Shown: positions 26,226-37,937, counted from the stretch's first letter. The stretch is DNA of 64,000 nucleotides from Streptomyces fungicidicus (GCF_003665435.1 NZ_CP023407.1:806001-870000), one strand, 5' to 3'. Translations and numbers: made by a program. The notes: generated by a model not told the origin, from the letters alone.

Positions 26226-27040
26226 TTTCCTCCGACGCCCATCAGACCCTGGACCAGGGCGCGACGGGCGAACAGGTAGACGAGCAGGATGGGCACCATG
26301 GACAGCACCACGGCTCCCAGCAGACCGGGGATGTCGATGCCGTGCGCGGTCTGGAAGTTGTACAGACCCAGGGTGACCACCTTGGTGGAGTCGGACTGGG
26401 TCAGGACGAGCGGGAACAGGAAGCCGTTCCACGCCTGGAGCGCGGAGAAGACCACGATCGTGGACAGTCCGCCGCGCGACAGCGGCACCACTAGCTGGAA
26501 GAACATGCGCCGCGGGGTGGCTCCGTCCATGGCCATGGCCTCGTACAGCTCCGGCGAGATGTCGCGCATCGCGCCGCTGAGGATCAGCGCCGACATCGGC
26601 AGGCAGAACGCGGCCGTGGGCAGGATGACGCCCAGCAGGTTGTCGTACAGGCCGGCCTCGCTGATCAGGTAGAACATCGGCACGATGACGGCCTGGGCCG
26701 GGATGGCGAGGCCGAGCAGGAACAGCCGGAAGATGGCCGAGGTGGTCCGGCCGCGGCTGCGGACGATCGCGTAGGCGAGCGGCGGCACCAGCAGCAGCAC
26801 GATGCCGATCACGCAGGCGGTGACGACGAGCGTGTTGAAGAAGTACTGGCCGAAGCCCGAGTCGAAGGCGCGGGTGTAGTTGTCCAGGGTGAAGCTGTCC
26901 GGGAGGGACACCGGGCCGTTCTCGGCGTAGTCCTGGCGGGTGCGCAGGGTCGCGGCGAGCATCACGTACAGCGGCAGGCCGACCAGGAAGAGCCACAGGA
27001 GGGAGCCCGCGCCGGCCAGGTAGTTGGGTCGGCGCCTCAT
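26222..27040 (-). CDS. bxlG: Carbohydrate ABC transporter permease (BxlG-type)
   Basis: A 272-residue, six-helix permease of the MalG family. The EAA loop is YEAMAMDGATPRRMFFQLVVPLSRGG (about 165-190), which docks the ATPase. The start overlaps the bxlF stop (ATGA) and the stop overlaps the bxlA start, so the operon is tightly coupled. With BxlE and BxlF it should import xylo-oligosaccharides. No ATPase gene lies nearby; a shared MsiK-type ATPase elsewhere would energise it. Confidence 0.88.
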   Translation of the reverse strand: MRRRPNYLAGAGSLLWLFLVGLPLYVMLAATLRTRQDYAENGPVSLPDSFTLDNYTRAFDSGFGQYFFNTLVVTACVIGIVLLLVPPLAYAIVRSRGRTTSAIFRLFLLGLAIPAQAVIVPMFYLISEAGLYDNLLGVILPTAAFCLPMSALILSGAMRDISPELYEAMAMDGATPRRMFFQLVVPLSRGGLSTIVVFSALQAWNGFLFPLVLTQSDSTKVVTLGLYNFQTAHGIDIPGLLGAVVLSMVPILLVYLFARRALVQGLMGVGGK

Positions 27041-27993
27041 GACACACCCTCCGCGGAGCCGCGCATCTTGTCGTAGCCGGAGACCCGCACGACGATCAGC
27101 GAGATGATCGTGGACGCGACGACCAGGGCCAGGGCGATCGCGGAGCCGGTGCCGTAGTCGAAGCCCTTGAACGCCTTGTCGTACATGTAGTAGGCGCTGA
27201 TGGTGGTGTCGGTGCCGGGTCCGCCCTGGGTCAGGATGAGGACCGTCTCGAACGTGGTCAGACCGCCGACGATCATCAGGATCATCGCGGTGATCATCGC
27301 GTTGCGCAGCTGCGGCAGCGTGATGTGGAAGAACTGCCGGTAGCGGCCCGCCCCGTCGATCTCCGCCGCCTGGTACAGCACCTGCGGGATCGCGCGGGCG
27401 GCGCCCTGGTAGATCAGGGTGTGGAACGGGGTGAACTGCCAGGTGCTGACGAACGCCAGGACCCCGATGGCGGTGGCCTGTTCACCGAAGAGGTTGCCGT
27501 CGCCGAACAGCCAGGCGGCGTCGGCCGGGATGCCGAAGTTCGGGTCGAGCAGCGCCCGCCACAGCACGGAGACGGCCGTCGCGGACAGCAGCAGCGGAAT
27601 GAAGTAGATGACGGACAGTACGGCCCGGTTGCGCTGGTGGCCGGCGGCCCAGACACCGAGCACGATGCTCAGCGGCGTCTGGAGGAGCACACCGAGCGCG
27701 GTCAGGAGCAGGGTCAGCCAGATGCTCTTGAGCATCACCGGATCGTCCATCAGGCGGGACCAGTTGTCCGTGCCGGTGAACCGGGGCGGGCTGATGCCGT
27801 CCCAGCTCATGAAGGACAGCACCGCCACCATGATCAGCGGGACGATCGCGAAGAGGGCGAAGAACAGTGCGGCGGGCAGTGCCCAGGCGAAGCCGGGGCG
27901 GCCCACCGTCGTCGCGGACGAGGCGGGCGGCCGCCGCCGGGTCCCCTTGCGGGGTCCGGCGGCGGGCCGGGCGCTCGTGATCTGTGTGGTCAT
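27037..27993 (-). CDS. bxlF: Carbohydrate ABC transporter permease (BxlF-type)
   Basis: A 318-residue MalF-type permease with a positively charged N-terminal tail (about 1-35, Arg/Pro-rich) and six or more helices. The EAA loop is YQAAEIDGAGRYRQFFHITLPQLRNA. It lies 10 bases after bxlE and overlaps bxlG by four bases. The start has no strong ribosome binding site of its own, so translation probably depends on bxlE. Confidence 0.88.
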   Translation of the reverse strand: MTTQITSARPAAGPRKGTRRRPPASSATTVGRPGFAWALPAALFFALFAIVPLIMVAVLSFMSWDGISPPRFTGTDNWSRLMDDPVMLKSIWLTLLLTALGVLLQTPLSIVLGVWAAGHQRNRAVLSVIYFIPLLLSATAVSVLWRALLDPNFGIPADAAWLFGDGNLFGEQATAIGVLAFVSTWQFTPFHTLIYQGAARAIPQVLYQAAEIDGAGRYRQFFHITLPQLRNAMITAMILMIVGGLTTFETVLILTQGGPGTDTTISAYYMYDKAFKGFDYGTGSAIALALVVASTIISLIVVRVSGYDKMRGSAEGVS

Positions 27994-28003
27994 GAGCCGT
28001 TCG

Positions 28004-29308
28004 TCACTCGGTCGGAAGGGCCTGCATGGCCTTGATGAAGCCGTCCGTGTCGAGCTGTCCGTTGAAGAACTGCTGGACGGCCTTGTGCATGTCCGAGCTC
28101 GCCTTCTGCGGGTACGCCTGGTCCCAGGAGAGCTGGAACGACGGGGCGTCGGCGACCAGGTCGTACTGGAAGCGCGAGTACTCGGGCGTGCCGGAGGTCT
28201 CGATGAACTCGTCGGTGTTGGTCGTGGTCGGCAGGTTGCCTATCTCCAGCTGCGCCTTGACGAACTCGTCGGAGTACATGAGCTTCAGGAACTCGGCGAC
28301 GGCCTCGGGGTGCTTGGTCTTCTTCATCACCGAGTAGTAGTTGTTGGTGTTGCCCGCGACGTCGGCCGGGTCGCCCTTGCCGCCCTCGACGGCCGGGAAG
28401 GCGGTGTAGCCGAGGTCCTTCTCGGCGAACTCCTGGTGGTCCGTCAGCTGCTGGGAGTAGTACCAGGAGCCCATCAGCTCGAAGCCGGCCTTGCCCGCGG
28501 CCACCAGCTGGACCGAGCCGCCGTTGGTGTACTTGACGGAGTCGTAGTTCTTGCCGAAGGCGCCGGTGTCGACGAGTTCCCTGATCATGCCCAGGGCCTT
28601 CTTGCTGTCCGGGCTCTCCCACGCGCTCTTGTCGCCGCCGAGGGCCTTCTGGAACAGCTCCGGGCCGGCGATGCGGTCGTAGAGGTACTGGAACCACATC
28701 TGCGTCGGCCAGACGTCGCCGCCGCCGAGCGCGATCGGCGTGACGCCCTCGTCCTTGAGCTTCCCGACCGCGTCCAGCAGTTCGTCCCAGGTCTTCGGCG
28801 GCTCGACGCCCGCCTCGTCGAGGACCTTCTTGTTGTGGAAGAGCAGGACCGGCTGGGTGCCGCGCATCGGGACGCCGTACGGCTTGCCGTCGACGACGGC
28901 GTTGTTGAAGACGGACGGCAGGAACTTGTTCTCCAGATCGGGGTTCTTCTTGATGAGGTCGTCGAGCGGCAGCAGCAGGCCGGCCTTGACGAACGGCTTG
29001 ATGCTGCCGCCGCCCCAGTTGAAGAAGACGTCCGGGGCCTGCGGGGTGTTGATGATGGTCTGCAGCTTCTGCTGGTAGTCCGCACCCGGGATGGTGTCGA
29101 GGACGACCTTGACGTCGGAGGTCTTGTTGAACGTGTCGACGAGCTGCTTCTCGACCTTGTTGGTGGCGTCCCCGTAGACCAGGACGTGGATCTTGCCGTC
29201 GTCCCCCGACGCCCCGCCGTCTCCGTCCCCGCAGGCCGAGAGACTCAGTGCCAGGGCGAGCGTCGCACCGGTGGCGACCAGTCTGGGCAAGCGCGCACGT
29301 GTCTTCAT
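28004..29308 (-). CDS. bxlE: Sugar-binding lipoprotein (BxlE-type)
   Basis: A 434-residue family-1 extracellular solute-binding protein. The N-terminus MKTRARLPRLVATGATLALALSLSAC is a lipoprotein signal peptide with lipobox LSAC, so the mature protein is anchored outside the membrane by its lipid-modified Cys26. It captures oligosaccharide, xylobiose or larger by context, for the BxlFG permeases. ATG at 29308 has AAAGGCGA upstream. It is divergent from bxlR, and CGAAA/TTTCG operator-like repeats overlap its leader. Confidence 0.9.
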   Translation of the reverse strand: MKTRARLPRLVATGATLALALSLSACGDGDGGASGDDGKIHVLVYGDATNKVEKQLVDTFNKTSDVKVVLDTIPGADYQQKLQTIINTPQAPDVFFNWGGGSIKPFVKAGLLLPLDDLIKKNPDLENKFLPSVFNNAVVDGKPYGVPMRGTQPVLLFHNKKVLDEAGVEPPKTWDELLDAVGKLKDEGVTPIALGGGDVWPTQMWFQYLYDRIAGPELFQKALGGDKSAWESPDSKKALGMIRELVDTGAFGKNYDSVKYTNGGSVQLVAAGKAGFELMGSWYYSQQLTDHQEFAEKDLGYTAFPAVEGGKGDPADVAGNTNNYYSVMKKTKHPEAVAEFLKLMYSDEFVKAQLEIGNLPTTTNTDEFIETSGTPEYSRFQYDLVADAPSFQLSWDQAYPQKASSDMHKAVQQFFNGQLDTDGFIKAMQALPTE

Positions 29309-29315
29309 CGTTCGC

Positions 29316-29384
29316 CTTTCGAAAGTTTCGGCACCATCACCGAAAGTCCATGCCGACGGACAGTAGGTCAGACCCGTGTTTCGG
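29316..29384. promoter_or_regulatory. CGAAA/TTTCG operator cluster between bxlE and bxlR
   Basis: CTTTCGAAAG (29316-29325) and CGAAA-G-TTTCG (29320-29330) overlap right upstream of the bxlE ribosome binding site. ACCGAAAGT (29339-29347) and TTTCGGT (29378-29384) form further half-sites. CGAA-N-TTCG palindromes are the reported BxlR operator type, so repression of the operon and autoregulation are likely. Confidence 0.6.
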
Positions 29385-29446
29385 TCAACGGTCGGAACGG
29401 GACTCACCCAAACCGTTATCGAGGCGCGCTGCCCTATCCTGCGGCT

Positions 29447-30469
29447 ATGCACGACGATGACGAGGTGAACGGCAGAGTGACCCTGGCCGCGGTCGCGAAA
29501 GAGGCCGGTGTTTCGATGCCGACAGTTTCGAAGGTCCTCAACGGCCGTTCGGATGTCTCCCGTGCCACCCGGGCCACAGTGGAACGGCTTCTGGAGCTGC
29601 ACGGCTACCGCAGGCGCTCCCGGCCGGCGTCACGCGCCCCGCTCATCGAACTGGTCTTCCACGAGCTGGACAGCATCTGGGCGATGGAGCTGATCAGGGG
29701 GGTGGAGAGCGTTGCCAGGGAGAACCGCGCGACGGTGGTGCTCACCGAGAGCGGCACCCGGCACGCGCCGGCCCCGGACTGGCTCCCGGGCGTACTGCGA
29801 CGCAGACCGCTGGGCGTCGTGCTGGTCTTCTCCACGCTCCCCGGGGAGGTCCGGCGCCGGCTCGGAGCGGCGGCCATCCCCTTCGTCGTCATCGATCCGG
29901 CGGGCGACCCCGACCCGGACGTCGCCTCGGTGGGCTCCGCGAACTGGGCCGGCGGCCTCGCGGCCACCCGCCATCTCATCGACCGACGGCACCGGCGGAT
30001 CGCGATCATCACCGGTCCCGAGGACATGCTCTGCTCGCTCGCCCGCCTCGACGGCTACCGCTCGGCCATGGCGATGGCGGGTCTGGAGGCCGATCCACGG
30101 CTGACCCGCTTCGGCGACTTCCACGTACGGGGCGGCTTCGCACACGCCATGGACCTGCTGGAGGGTCCGGACCGGCCGACGGCGATCTTCGCGGGCAGCG
30201 ACCTCCAGGCGCTCGGCGTGCTGGAGGCGGCCAGGGTCAGGGGCCTGCGCGTGCCGCGGGACCTGTCGGTGGTCGGCTACGACGACGTGCCACTGGCGCA
30301 GTGGTCGAGCCCGCCGCTCACCACGGTCCACCAGCCGCTGCGGCACATGGCCGAGGAGGCCGCCCGGATGCTGCTCCGCCCGGACGATCCCGGCACCGCG
30401 GCGCACCGCATCGAGCTGGCGACGCATCTGGTGGTACGGCAGAGCACGGCCCCGCCGGCGGGGCCGTGA
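29447..30469 (+). CDS. bxlR: LacI-family regulator, probable BxlR
   Basis: A 340-residue LacI-type repressor with an N-terminal helix-turn-helix (about 9-57: VTLAAVAKEAGVSMPTVSKVLNGRSDVS) and a periplasmic-binding-like sugar sensor domain. It is divergent from bxlEFGA, whose promoter holds CGAAA-N-TTTCG palindromes. ATG at 29447 is preceded by TATCCT about seven bases away and no Shine-Dalgarno, so a leaderless message is possible. The inducer is probably xylobiose. A 24-base palindrome overlaps the stop codon. Confidence 0.85.
   Translation: MHDDDEVNGRVTLAAVAKEAGVSMPTVSKVLNGRSDVSRATRATVERLLELHGYRRRSRPASRAPLIELVFHELDSIWAMELIRGVESVARENRATVVLTESGTRHAPAPDWLPGVLRRRPLGVVLVFSTLPGEVRRRLGAAAIPFVVIDPAGDPDPDVASVGSANWAGGLAATRHLIDRRHRRIAIITGPEDMLCSLARLDGYRSAMAMAGLEADPRLTRFGDFHVRGGFAHAMDLLEGPDRPTAIFAGSDLQALGVLEAARVRGLRVPRDLSVVGYDDVPLAQWSSPPLTTVHQPLRHMAEEAARMLLRPDDPGTAAHRIELATHLVVRQSTAPPAGP
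30445..30468 (+). terminator. 24-base palindrome overlapping the bxlR stop
   Basis: The perfect palindrome CACGGCCCCGCCGGCGGGGCCGTG (30445-30468, described here by its arms: 12 bases each, no loop) covers the TG of the TGA stop codon. In practice the middle few bases form the loop. It is probably the end signal of the bxlR transcript. Confidence 0.55.
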
Positions 30470-30771
30470 CGGCAGGCGGGGGCGTGACGGCAGGCGGGCG
30501 CGCGGCCACGTGGGTCCGCGGCACCCTGTCGCCGTCCCGCCACCGGGGCCACGGTGACGGCGGTCGCGCCGTGGGTCGGCGGAGCGAGACCGGCGGCGCC
30601 CCGCGGGGCGCTCACCACCGCCATCGGCACCCACGGCTTCCGCACCGCCCGCTTCGGGCCCCGGGGGGGACCGACACAGACGCCGGTCCCCCGTTCCGGC
30701 GGCGCCCCCGGATCCCCGGGCCGGGACGCCGACGGGCTCCCGCCGGCGCCGCGGCAGGCCGGTGGGCGGTG
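30470..30771. other. Intergenic region between convergent bxlR and bglC
   Basis: About 300 bases without a supported gene. It begins with two direct copies of GTGACGGCAGGCGGG (from 30466 and 30484), the first overlapping the bxlR stop, and contains GC-rich short inverted repeats. No ribosome binding site or conserved protein is seen. Confidence 0.5.
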
Positions 30772-33187
<2,416 letters not shown>

Positions 33188-33199
33188 GAGGACTCCAGG

Positions 33200-34195
33200 T
33201 CAGGACGCGCGGGAGCGCAGGAACGTGATGAGCCGCTGTGCCGCGAAGGCGAGGACGAGCAGCAGGAACATCGCCCAGGCGACGGTCGCCGAGCGGCCCA
33301 TCTGGTAGTTCTTCCAGCCCTCCTCGTACAGCAGCAGGCCCAGCGTCTGGTACTGGTTGTCCGCGCCGCCGGTGACGCCGTTGGGCCCCTGACCGAAGAT
33401 CAGCGGTTCGCCGAAGAGCTGGGTGGCGCCGATCGTGGAGAGCACGATGGTGAAGACGATGGTGGAGCGGATCCCGGGCACCGTGACATGGGTGAACTGC
33501 TTCCACCGGGACGCCCCGTCGAGGGAGGCCGCCTCGTAGCGGTCGGCGGGGATGGCCTGCATGGCGGCCAGATAGAGCAGGGCGTTGTAGCCGGTCCAGC
33601 GCCAGATGACGATGGTGGAGATCGCCACCTGGGCGGGCCACTTGTCGGCCTCCCAGTCCACCGGGTCGACGCCGACCGAGCCGAGCATCCAGTTGATCAT
33701 GCCGAAGTCGCGTTCGAAGATCATGGTGAAGACGAGCGCGGCGGCGGCGACCGAGGTGGCGTAGGGGACCAGCGAGGCGACGCGGAAGAACAGCGAGGCG
33801 CGCATCCGATAGTTGAGCAGGTGCGCCAGACCGAGGGCCATCAGCAGCTGCGGCACCGTGGAGACGACGCCGATGGTGAAGGTGTTCTGCAGGGCGTTCC
33901 AGAACCGTGAATCGCCCCAGAGTTCCACGTAGTTGTCGAACGCCACCCACTCCATCACGTCGAGGGTGGCCAGTTCCACGTCGTGCAGGGAGATCCACGA
34001 CGTGTAGACGAGCGGGTAGAAGCTGAACGCGGCGAAGACGACGAAGAACGGTGCGACGAACGCGTAGGGGGCGCCCTTGACGTCCAGCAGGTGCAGCCAT
34101 GCGCCGCGCCGGCGGGCGGTCTTCCCGGCGCCCGCCGCGCCGGGCGGGGCCGGCGGCTCCTCGCCGGCCAGGGCCTTGGTGGTGGAGGTGGCCAC
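33200..34195 (-). CDS. cebF: Cellobiose ABC transporter permease
   Basis: A 331-residue MalF-type permease with a polar N-terminal tail of about 35 residues, then six helices; the EAA loop is YEAASLDGASRWKQFTHVTVPGIRS. GTG at 34195 is the start because GGGAAG lies seven bases upstream, and the sequence before it shows no conserved coding. It lies 91 bases after cebE and 12 before cebG. Confidence 0.9.
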   Translation of the reverse strand: MATSTTKALAGEEPPAPPGAAGAGKTARRRGAWLHLLDVKGAPYAFVAPFFVVFAAFSFYPLVYTSWISLHDVELATLDVMEWVAFDNYVELWGDSRFWNALQNTFTIGVVSTVPQLLMALGLAHLLNYRMRASLFFRVASLVPYATSVAAAALVFTMIFERDFGMINWMLGSVGVDPVDWEADKWPAQVAISTIVIWRWTGYNALLYLAAMQAIPADRYEAASLDGASRWKQFTHVTVPGIRSTIVFTIVLSTIGATQLFGEPLIFGQGPNGVTGGADNQYQTLGLLLYEEGWKNYQMGRSATVAWAMFLLLVLAFAAQRLITFLRSRAS

Positions 34196-34286
34196 CGGAC
34201 TTCCCTTCCTGAGAGCGGATGTGCGAGCCGGGCCCGGACCCGCCGGCGGGATGCCGGACGGGCCCGGGGCTCCTGGGGGCTGCCGG

Positions 34287-35594
34287 TCAGCCGACCGCCT
34301 TCTCGATGCGCTCCGTGGTGGTCTTCCACGCCTCGTCACGCTTGGTGCCCTGCTCGACCAGGGCCAGGCCCTGGGAGAAGGTGTCCTTGATCGTTCCGTC
34401 CTTGCGGCCGAGGACCTGCTTGTCCGGGATCTCCTGCGCGGCGGCGCCGAAGATCTCGCCGATCGGCGCGTCGCTGAAGTACTCCGACTTGGCGCCCTTC
34501 ACGTCGGCGTTCTCCAGCGCCTCCCGTGAGGACGGGATGTTGCCGATCTCCTTGAAGATGTGGGCCTGCTGCTCCGGCGCGGTCAGCCACGCGACGAGCT
34601 TCTTGGCCTCCTCCTTCACCGGGCTCTGCTCGACCACGCCGAGGAAGGACCCGCCCCAGTTGGCGCCCTTGGGCGCCCTGGCCACGTCCCACTTTCCCTT
34701 GTTCGCGGCGCCGGCCTTCTCGCTGATGTGGCTGAGCATCCAGGCCGGGCAGACCGCGGTCGCGAACGTGCCGTTGGCCAGGCCGGGGTCCCAGCCCGGC
34801 TGGAACTGGCGGAGCTTGGCGGTCAGTCCGTCCTCGGCGGCGTCGGCGGACAGCGTCCAGGCATCCTTGACGGCCGGGTTGCTGTCGTAGATCAGCTCGC
34901 CCTTCTCGTCGTAGTACTGCTCGGGGTGGCCGTAGACCATGGCGTTGAACAGGCCGCTGGCCGAGTCCGTGAACGCCACCTTGTCGCCCTTGAAGTCCTT
35001 CTTGAAGGCGCGGCCGACCTCGACGTACTTGCTCCAGTCGCCCTCCCAGAGCTTGCCGACCTCCTCCCGGTCGGTGGGCAGGCCGGCCTGCTCGAAGTAG
35101 TCCTTGCGGTAGCAGACGGCCATCGGGCCGATGTCGGTGCCCAGGCCCAGCACCTTGCCGTCCGCGGTGCTGATCTGGGACTCCTTCCAGGGCAGGAAGT
35201 GGTCGGTGCCCGCCACGCCGGAGAAGTCCGCGAACTTGTCCGACTGGGTCTCGGTGATCTCCTTGGCCCGGCCGATCTCGATGCCCTGGATGTCCTTCAG
35301 GCCCTTGCCTGCGGCGAGCCTGGTCTGCAGCGCGGTGTAGTACGTCTGCTCGTCACCGGCGATCTCGGCCTTGATGTCGACATCCGGGTTCTCCTTCTCG
35401 TACTGCTCCAGGAGACCCGTCTCCTTGATGCCCATCACCCCGTACAGGCCCATGGTGATGGTGACCTTGCCGTCCTTCTTGCCCCCGCCGGTGGCCGAGT
35501 CGTCGCTGCCGCCGCAGCCGGCGACGAGCGCCAGCGCGCCGGCGGCCGCGACCGTCGCCAGCGCCTTCCTGCGCGGTGAACCGAGAGTGCCCAT
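34287..35594 (-). CDS. cebE: Cellobiose/cellotriose-binding lipoprotein
   Basis: A 435-residue solute-binding lipoprotein with lipobox VAGC near residue 27. Its sequence (KKDGKVTITMGLYGVMGIKETGL..., VCYRKDYFEQAGLPTDR, NWGGSFLGVVEQSPVKEEAKK) resembles Streptomyces CebE proteins. It captures cello-oligosaccharides outside the membrane for CebFG. The ATG has AGGAGGAG seven bases upstream. It is divergent from cebR, with paired CebR-like palindromes between them. The remaining leader is about 75 bases long. Confidence 0.92.
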   Translation of the reverse strand: MGTLGSPRRKALATVAAAGALALVAGCGGSDDSATGGGKKDGKVTITMGLYGVMGIKETGLLEQYEKENPDVDIKAEIAGDEQTYYTALQTRLAAGKGLKDIQGIEIGRAKEITETQSDKFADFSGVAGTDHFLPWKESQISTADGKVLGLGTDIGPMAVCYRKDYFEQAGLPTDREEVGKLWEGDWSKYVEVGRAFKKDFKGDKVAFTDSASGLFNAMVYGHPEQYYDEKGELIYDSNPAVKDAWTLSADAAEDGLTAKLRQFQPGWDPGLANGTFATAVCPAWMLSHISEKAGAANKGKWDVARAPKGANWGGSFLGVVEQSPVKEEAKKLVAWLTAPEQQAHIFKEIGNIPSSREALENADVKGAKSEYFSDAPIGEIFGAAAQEIPDKQVLGRKDGTIKDTFSQGLALVEQGTKRDEAWKTTTERIEKAVG

Positions 35595-35668
35595 GGATCT
35601 CCTCCTAGCGACGGCGCTGACACATCGGAGCGTCGAGTTCTGCGATGGCTACAGCGGCTCTGACGGAC

Positions 35669-35706
35669 GTGGGAACGTGCCCAACTGATGGTGGGCACGT
35701 TCCCAC
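35669..35706. promoter_or_regulatory. Paired CebR-type operators arranged as a large inverted repeat
   Basis: GTGGGAACGTGCCCA (35669-35683) and TGGGCACGTTCCCAC (35692-35706) are exact reverse complements separated by 8 bases. Each contains a 14-base near-palindrome that matches the CebR consensus TGGGAGCGCTCCCA at 11 of 14 positions. Confidence 0.75.
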
Positions 35707-35895
35707 CGCGCAACGAAGACTCATGGCAAGCGGACGGGTCTGTCAATGACTTGAACCCAACTCGTCCGCCGACGGAGGGCGTTCGGTGAGCCGACCGGGA
35801 GCGGGGGGTGCTGTGCCGTCGACGGCGTCTGCAAGAATTGCCGCAGGTCACCTCCGCGGCCGGCATCACCGCCGCGGCCGCACAGGGGGGAGCAC

Positions 35896-36909
35896 ATGAC
35901 CGGCAACCGCCGTCCGACCATCAAAACGGTCGCCGCCCGCGCCGGCGTGGGGCGCACCACGGTCTCCCGTGTCGTCAACGGCTCGGACCTGGTGAGTGCC
36001 GACGCCCGCGCGAGGGTGCTGGCAGCGATCAAGGAACTGAACTACGTACCCAACTCCGTCGCCCGCGGCCTGGTGACCAACCGCACCAACGCGGTGGCCC
36101 TGGTGATCCCGGAATCGGAGAGCCGGCTCGGTTCGGAGCCGTTCTTCGCCGCGCTGATCCGCGGCGTCAGCGGCGCGCTCGCGGAGAGCCGGACCCAGCT
36201 GCAGCTGATGCTGGTCCGCGACCAGGCCGAGCGCGACCAGCTCACGGAGTCGGTGGCGACGCGCCGGGTGGACGGTGTGCTGCTGGTCTCCGTGCACGCC
36301 GACGACCGGCTGCCCGGCATGCTGGACGAGATGGGACTGCCCACCGTGCTGGCCGGCCGCCGCGACGCGGACGAGCGGCTGAGCTACGTCGACTCCGACA
36401 ACTCCGGCGGGGCGGCCGCCGCCGTACGGCACCTGCTGCACCGCGGCCGGACCCGGATCGCCACGATCACCGGACCGCTCGACATGGACGTCGGCCGCAG
36501 CCGGCTCGCCGGCTGGCGCACCGCCCACCGGGAGGCGGGGGTGTCCGCGGACGAGCGCCTGGTCGAGGTGGGCGACTTCACGGAGGAGGGCGCCTGCCGC
36601 GCGATGCGTTCGCTACTTGAACGCGCGCCGGACCTGGACGCCGTCTTCGCCGCCTCCGACCTCATGGCGGTCGGGGCCCTGGCCGAATTGCGCCGGTGGA
36701 AACGACAGGTACCGGGCGATGTGGCCGTCGTCGGCTTCGAGGACTCCATCCTCGCCCGGCACACCGCCCCGCCGCTGACGACGGTGCGTCAGCCGGTGGA
36801 GGAGATAGGCCGCACCATGGCCAGGATCCTCACCGGCATCACCCGGCACGGCGGGCCCCGCCAGCAGCGGACGCTGCCCACGGAACTGGTGGTGCGCGAG
36901 TCGTCGTGA
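35896..36909 (+). CDS. cebR: LacI-family repressor of cellulose-derived sugar use
   Basis: A 337-residue LacI regulator: helix-turn-helix (about 8-56; IKTVAARAGVGRTTVSRVVNGSDLVS) and a ligand domain closing with VRQPVEEIGRTMARIL. Divergent to cebEFG-bglC as in S. griseus and S. scabies, where cellobiose releases CebR. ATG at 35896 has GGGGGG four bases upstream. Its 190-base leader side also carries the paired operators, so autoregulation is plausible. Confidence 0.92.
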   Translation: MTGNRRPTIKTVAARAGVGRTTVSRVVNGSDLVSADARARVLAAIKELNYVPNSVARGLVTNRTNAVALVIPESESRLGSEPFFAALIRGVSGALAESRTQLQLMLVRDQAERDQLTESVATRRVDGVLLVSVHADDRLPGMLDEMGLPTVLAGRRDADERLSYVDSDNSGGAAAAVRHLLHRGRTRIATITGPLDMDVGRSRLAGWRTAHREAGVSADERLVEVGDFTEEGACRAMRSLLERAPDLDAVFAASDLMAVGALAELRRWKRQVPGDVAVVGFEDSILARHTAPPLTTVRQPVEEIGRTMARILTGITRHGGPRQQRTLPTELVVRESS

Positions 36910-36991
36910 CCCGGCCCGCCGGGTGCGGCGGCGCGGCCGCGATCGGTGTCCGGGGCGTCACGGAGCGTCACCCGGAGTCGGTCGGGGCCCC

Positions 36992-37339
36992 TCAGGAGGC
37001 GCCCCGCTCCCGGCGCAGTCGGCGCAGTACGACCAGCAGGTCGAGGAGCGCGGTCAGCGCGAGCACTCCGCAGACGGCGGCGAGGAGTATCAGCGGGCCG
37101 CGGCCCGGGCTGTCCCCGGCGCCGGACAGGGCGGCCCAGACGCCGAACAATACGGCGCCCGCGACGAAGAGGGGGAGGAAGACCGCGGCGAGCAGCAGGC
37201 GCAGCCGCAGCGGGCTGCGCGCGGTGACCGGTTCGGTGCCGGTCCGCGGGGAGCGGCGGCCGATCGTTCCGGAGCGGTCCCGGGAGACCGGCTCGCGGCC
37301 GGAAGTCGTCTGTCGGCCATTCGTCTGTCGTCCCGCCAC
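36992..37339 (-). CDS. DUF6343-type two-helix membrane protein
   Basis: A 115-residue membrane protein whose core SPLRLRLLLAAVFLPLFVAGAVLFGVW plus a second hydrophobic segment (LLAAVCGVLALTALLDLLVV) gives two helices, followed by a short Arg-rich tail. Function is unknown. GTG at 37339 is chosen because GGAGGAGG lies eight bases upstream; an ATG at 37423 has no comparable site. It is convergent to cebR. Confidence 0.75.
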   Translation of the reverse strand: MAGRQTNGRQTTSGREPVSRDRSGTIGRRSPRTGTEPVTARSPLRLRLLLAAVFLPLFVAGAVLFGVWAALSGAGDSPGRGPLILLAAVCGVLALTALLDLLVVLRRLRRERGAS

Positions 37340-37512
37340 ACCGGACACCTCCTCCGCGGCGTCGGGACCGGCCGGGTAGCCCTCGCCGGCGGTGACAAAC
37401 CGGCACTCGTTGGAGGACCGCATTCCGGGTACTCGGGCGGTTGCCCACCGCCGACGACCGCATCATGGCGAGCGCACCATCGCGCGCGCGCCATGAGGAA
37501 GGACGCCGCCTC

Positions 37513-37908
37513 ATGCGGCACGACGAGTTCATCGGAAAAGTGCAGGCTCTCACCCGGCTGCCGGACCGGGGGTCGTCCGAGCGGGCGACGCGGGCGGTGC
37601 TGAGCACCCTCGCCGAGCGGCTGCCGTCCGGGCTGGCGGGCCATGTGGCCGCCCAGCTGCCGCCGACGCTGGCCTCCCCCATGCGGGAGACCACACCGGG
37701 TGAGCGCTTCGACCTGACCACCTTCGCCGGACGGATCGCCGGGCGCGCGGAGACGGACGAGGACGCCGCCGTGCGCGAGGCGGCCGCCGTGCTGGAGGTG
37801 CTCGACGCGGCGCTCACCCCGGAGCTGACGGAGAAGGTGGCGGCCGCGCTGCCCAAGGACATCGGCGGTCTGCTGCCCGTGGGCCGGGCCGCGGAGGACG
37901 CGGACTGA
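37513..37908 (+). CDS. DUF2267 protein
   Basis: A 131-residue helical protein with the DUF2267 repeated pattern (AVLSTLAERLPSGLAGHVAAQLPPTLA and, later, AVLEVLDAALTPELTEKVAAALPKDI), which suggests internal duplication. Function unknown. ATG at 37513 has GAGGAAGG upstream. It is 29 bases from the hydrolase gene that follows, so the two probably form an operon. Confidence 0.85.
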   Translation: MRHDEFIGKVQALTRLPDRGSSERATRAVLSTLAERLPSGLAGHVAAQLPPTLASPMRETTPGERFDLTTFAGRIAGRAETDEDAAVREAAAVLEVLDAALTPELTEKVAAALPKDIGGLLPVGRAAEDAD

Positions 37909-37937
37909 CGCGTGTGTTTCCCAGGAGGTGACCGGAC

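Noticed and set aside
26226..27047. 274-codon N-terminal extension of the GH3 gene
   Set aside because: It is the bxlG gene read in another frame. The GTGA overlap at 26222-26225 fixes the true start.
30466..30499. Direct repeats of GTGACGGCAGGCGGG considered as a CRISPR or integration site
   Set aside because: Only two copies, almost adjacent, with no spacers, tRNA or integrase nearby.
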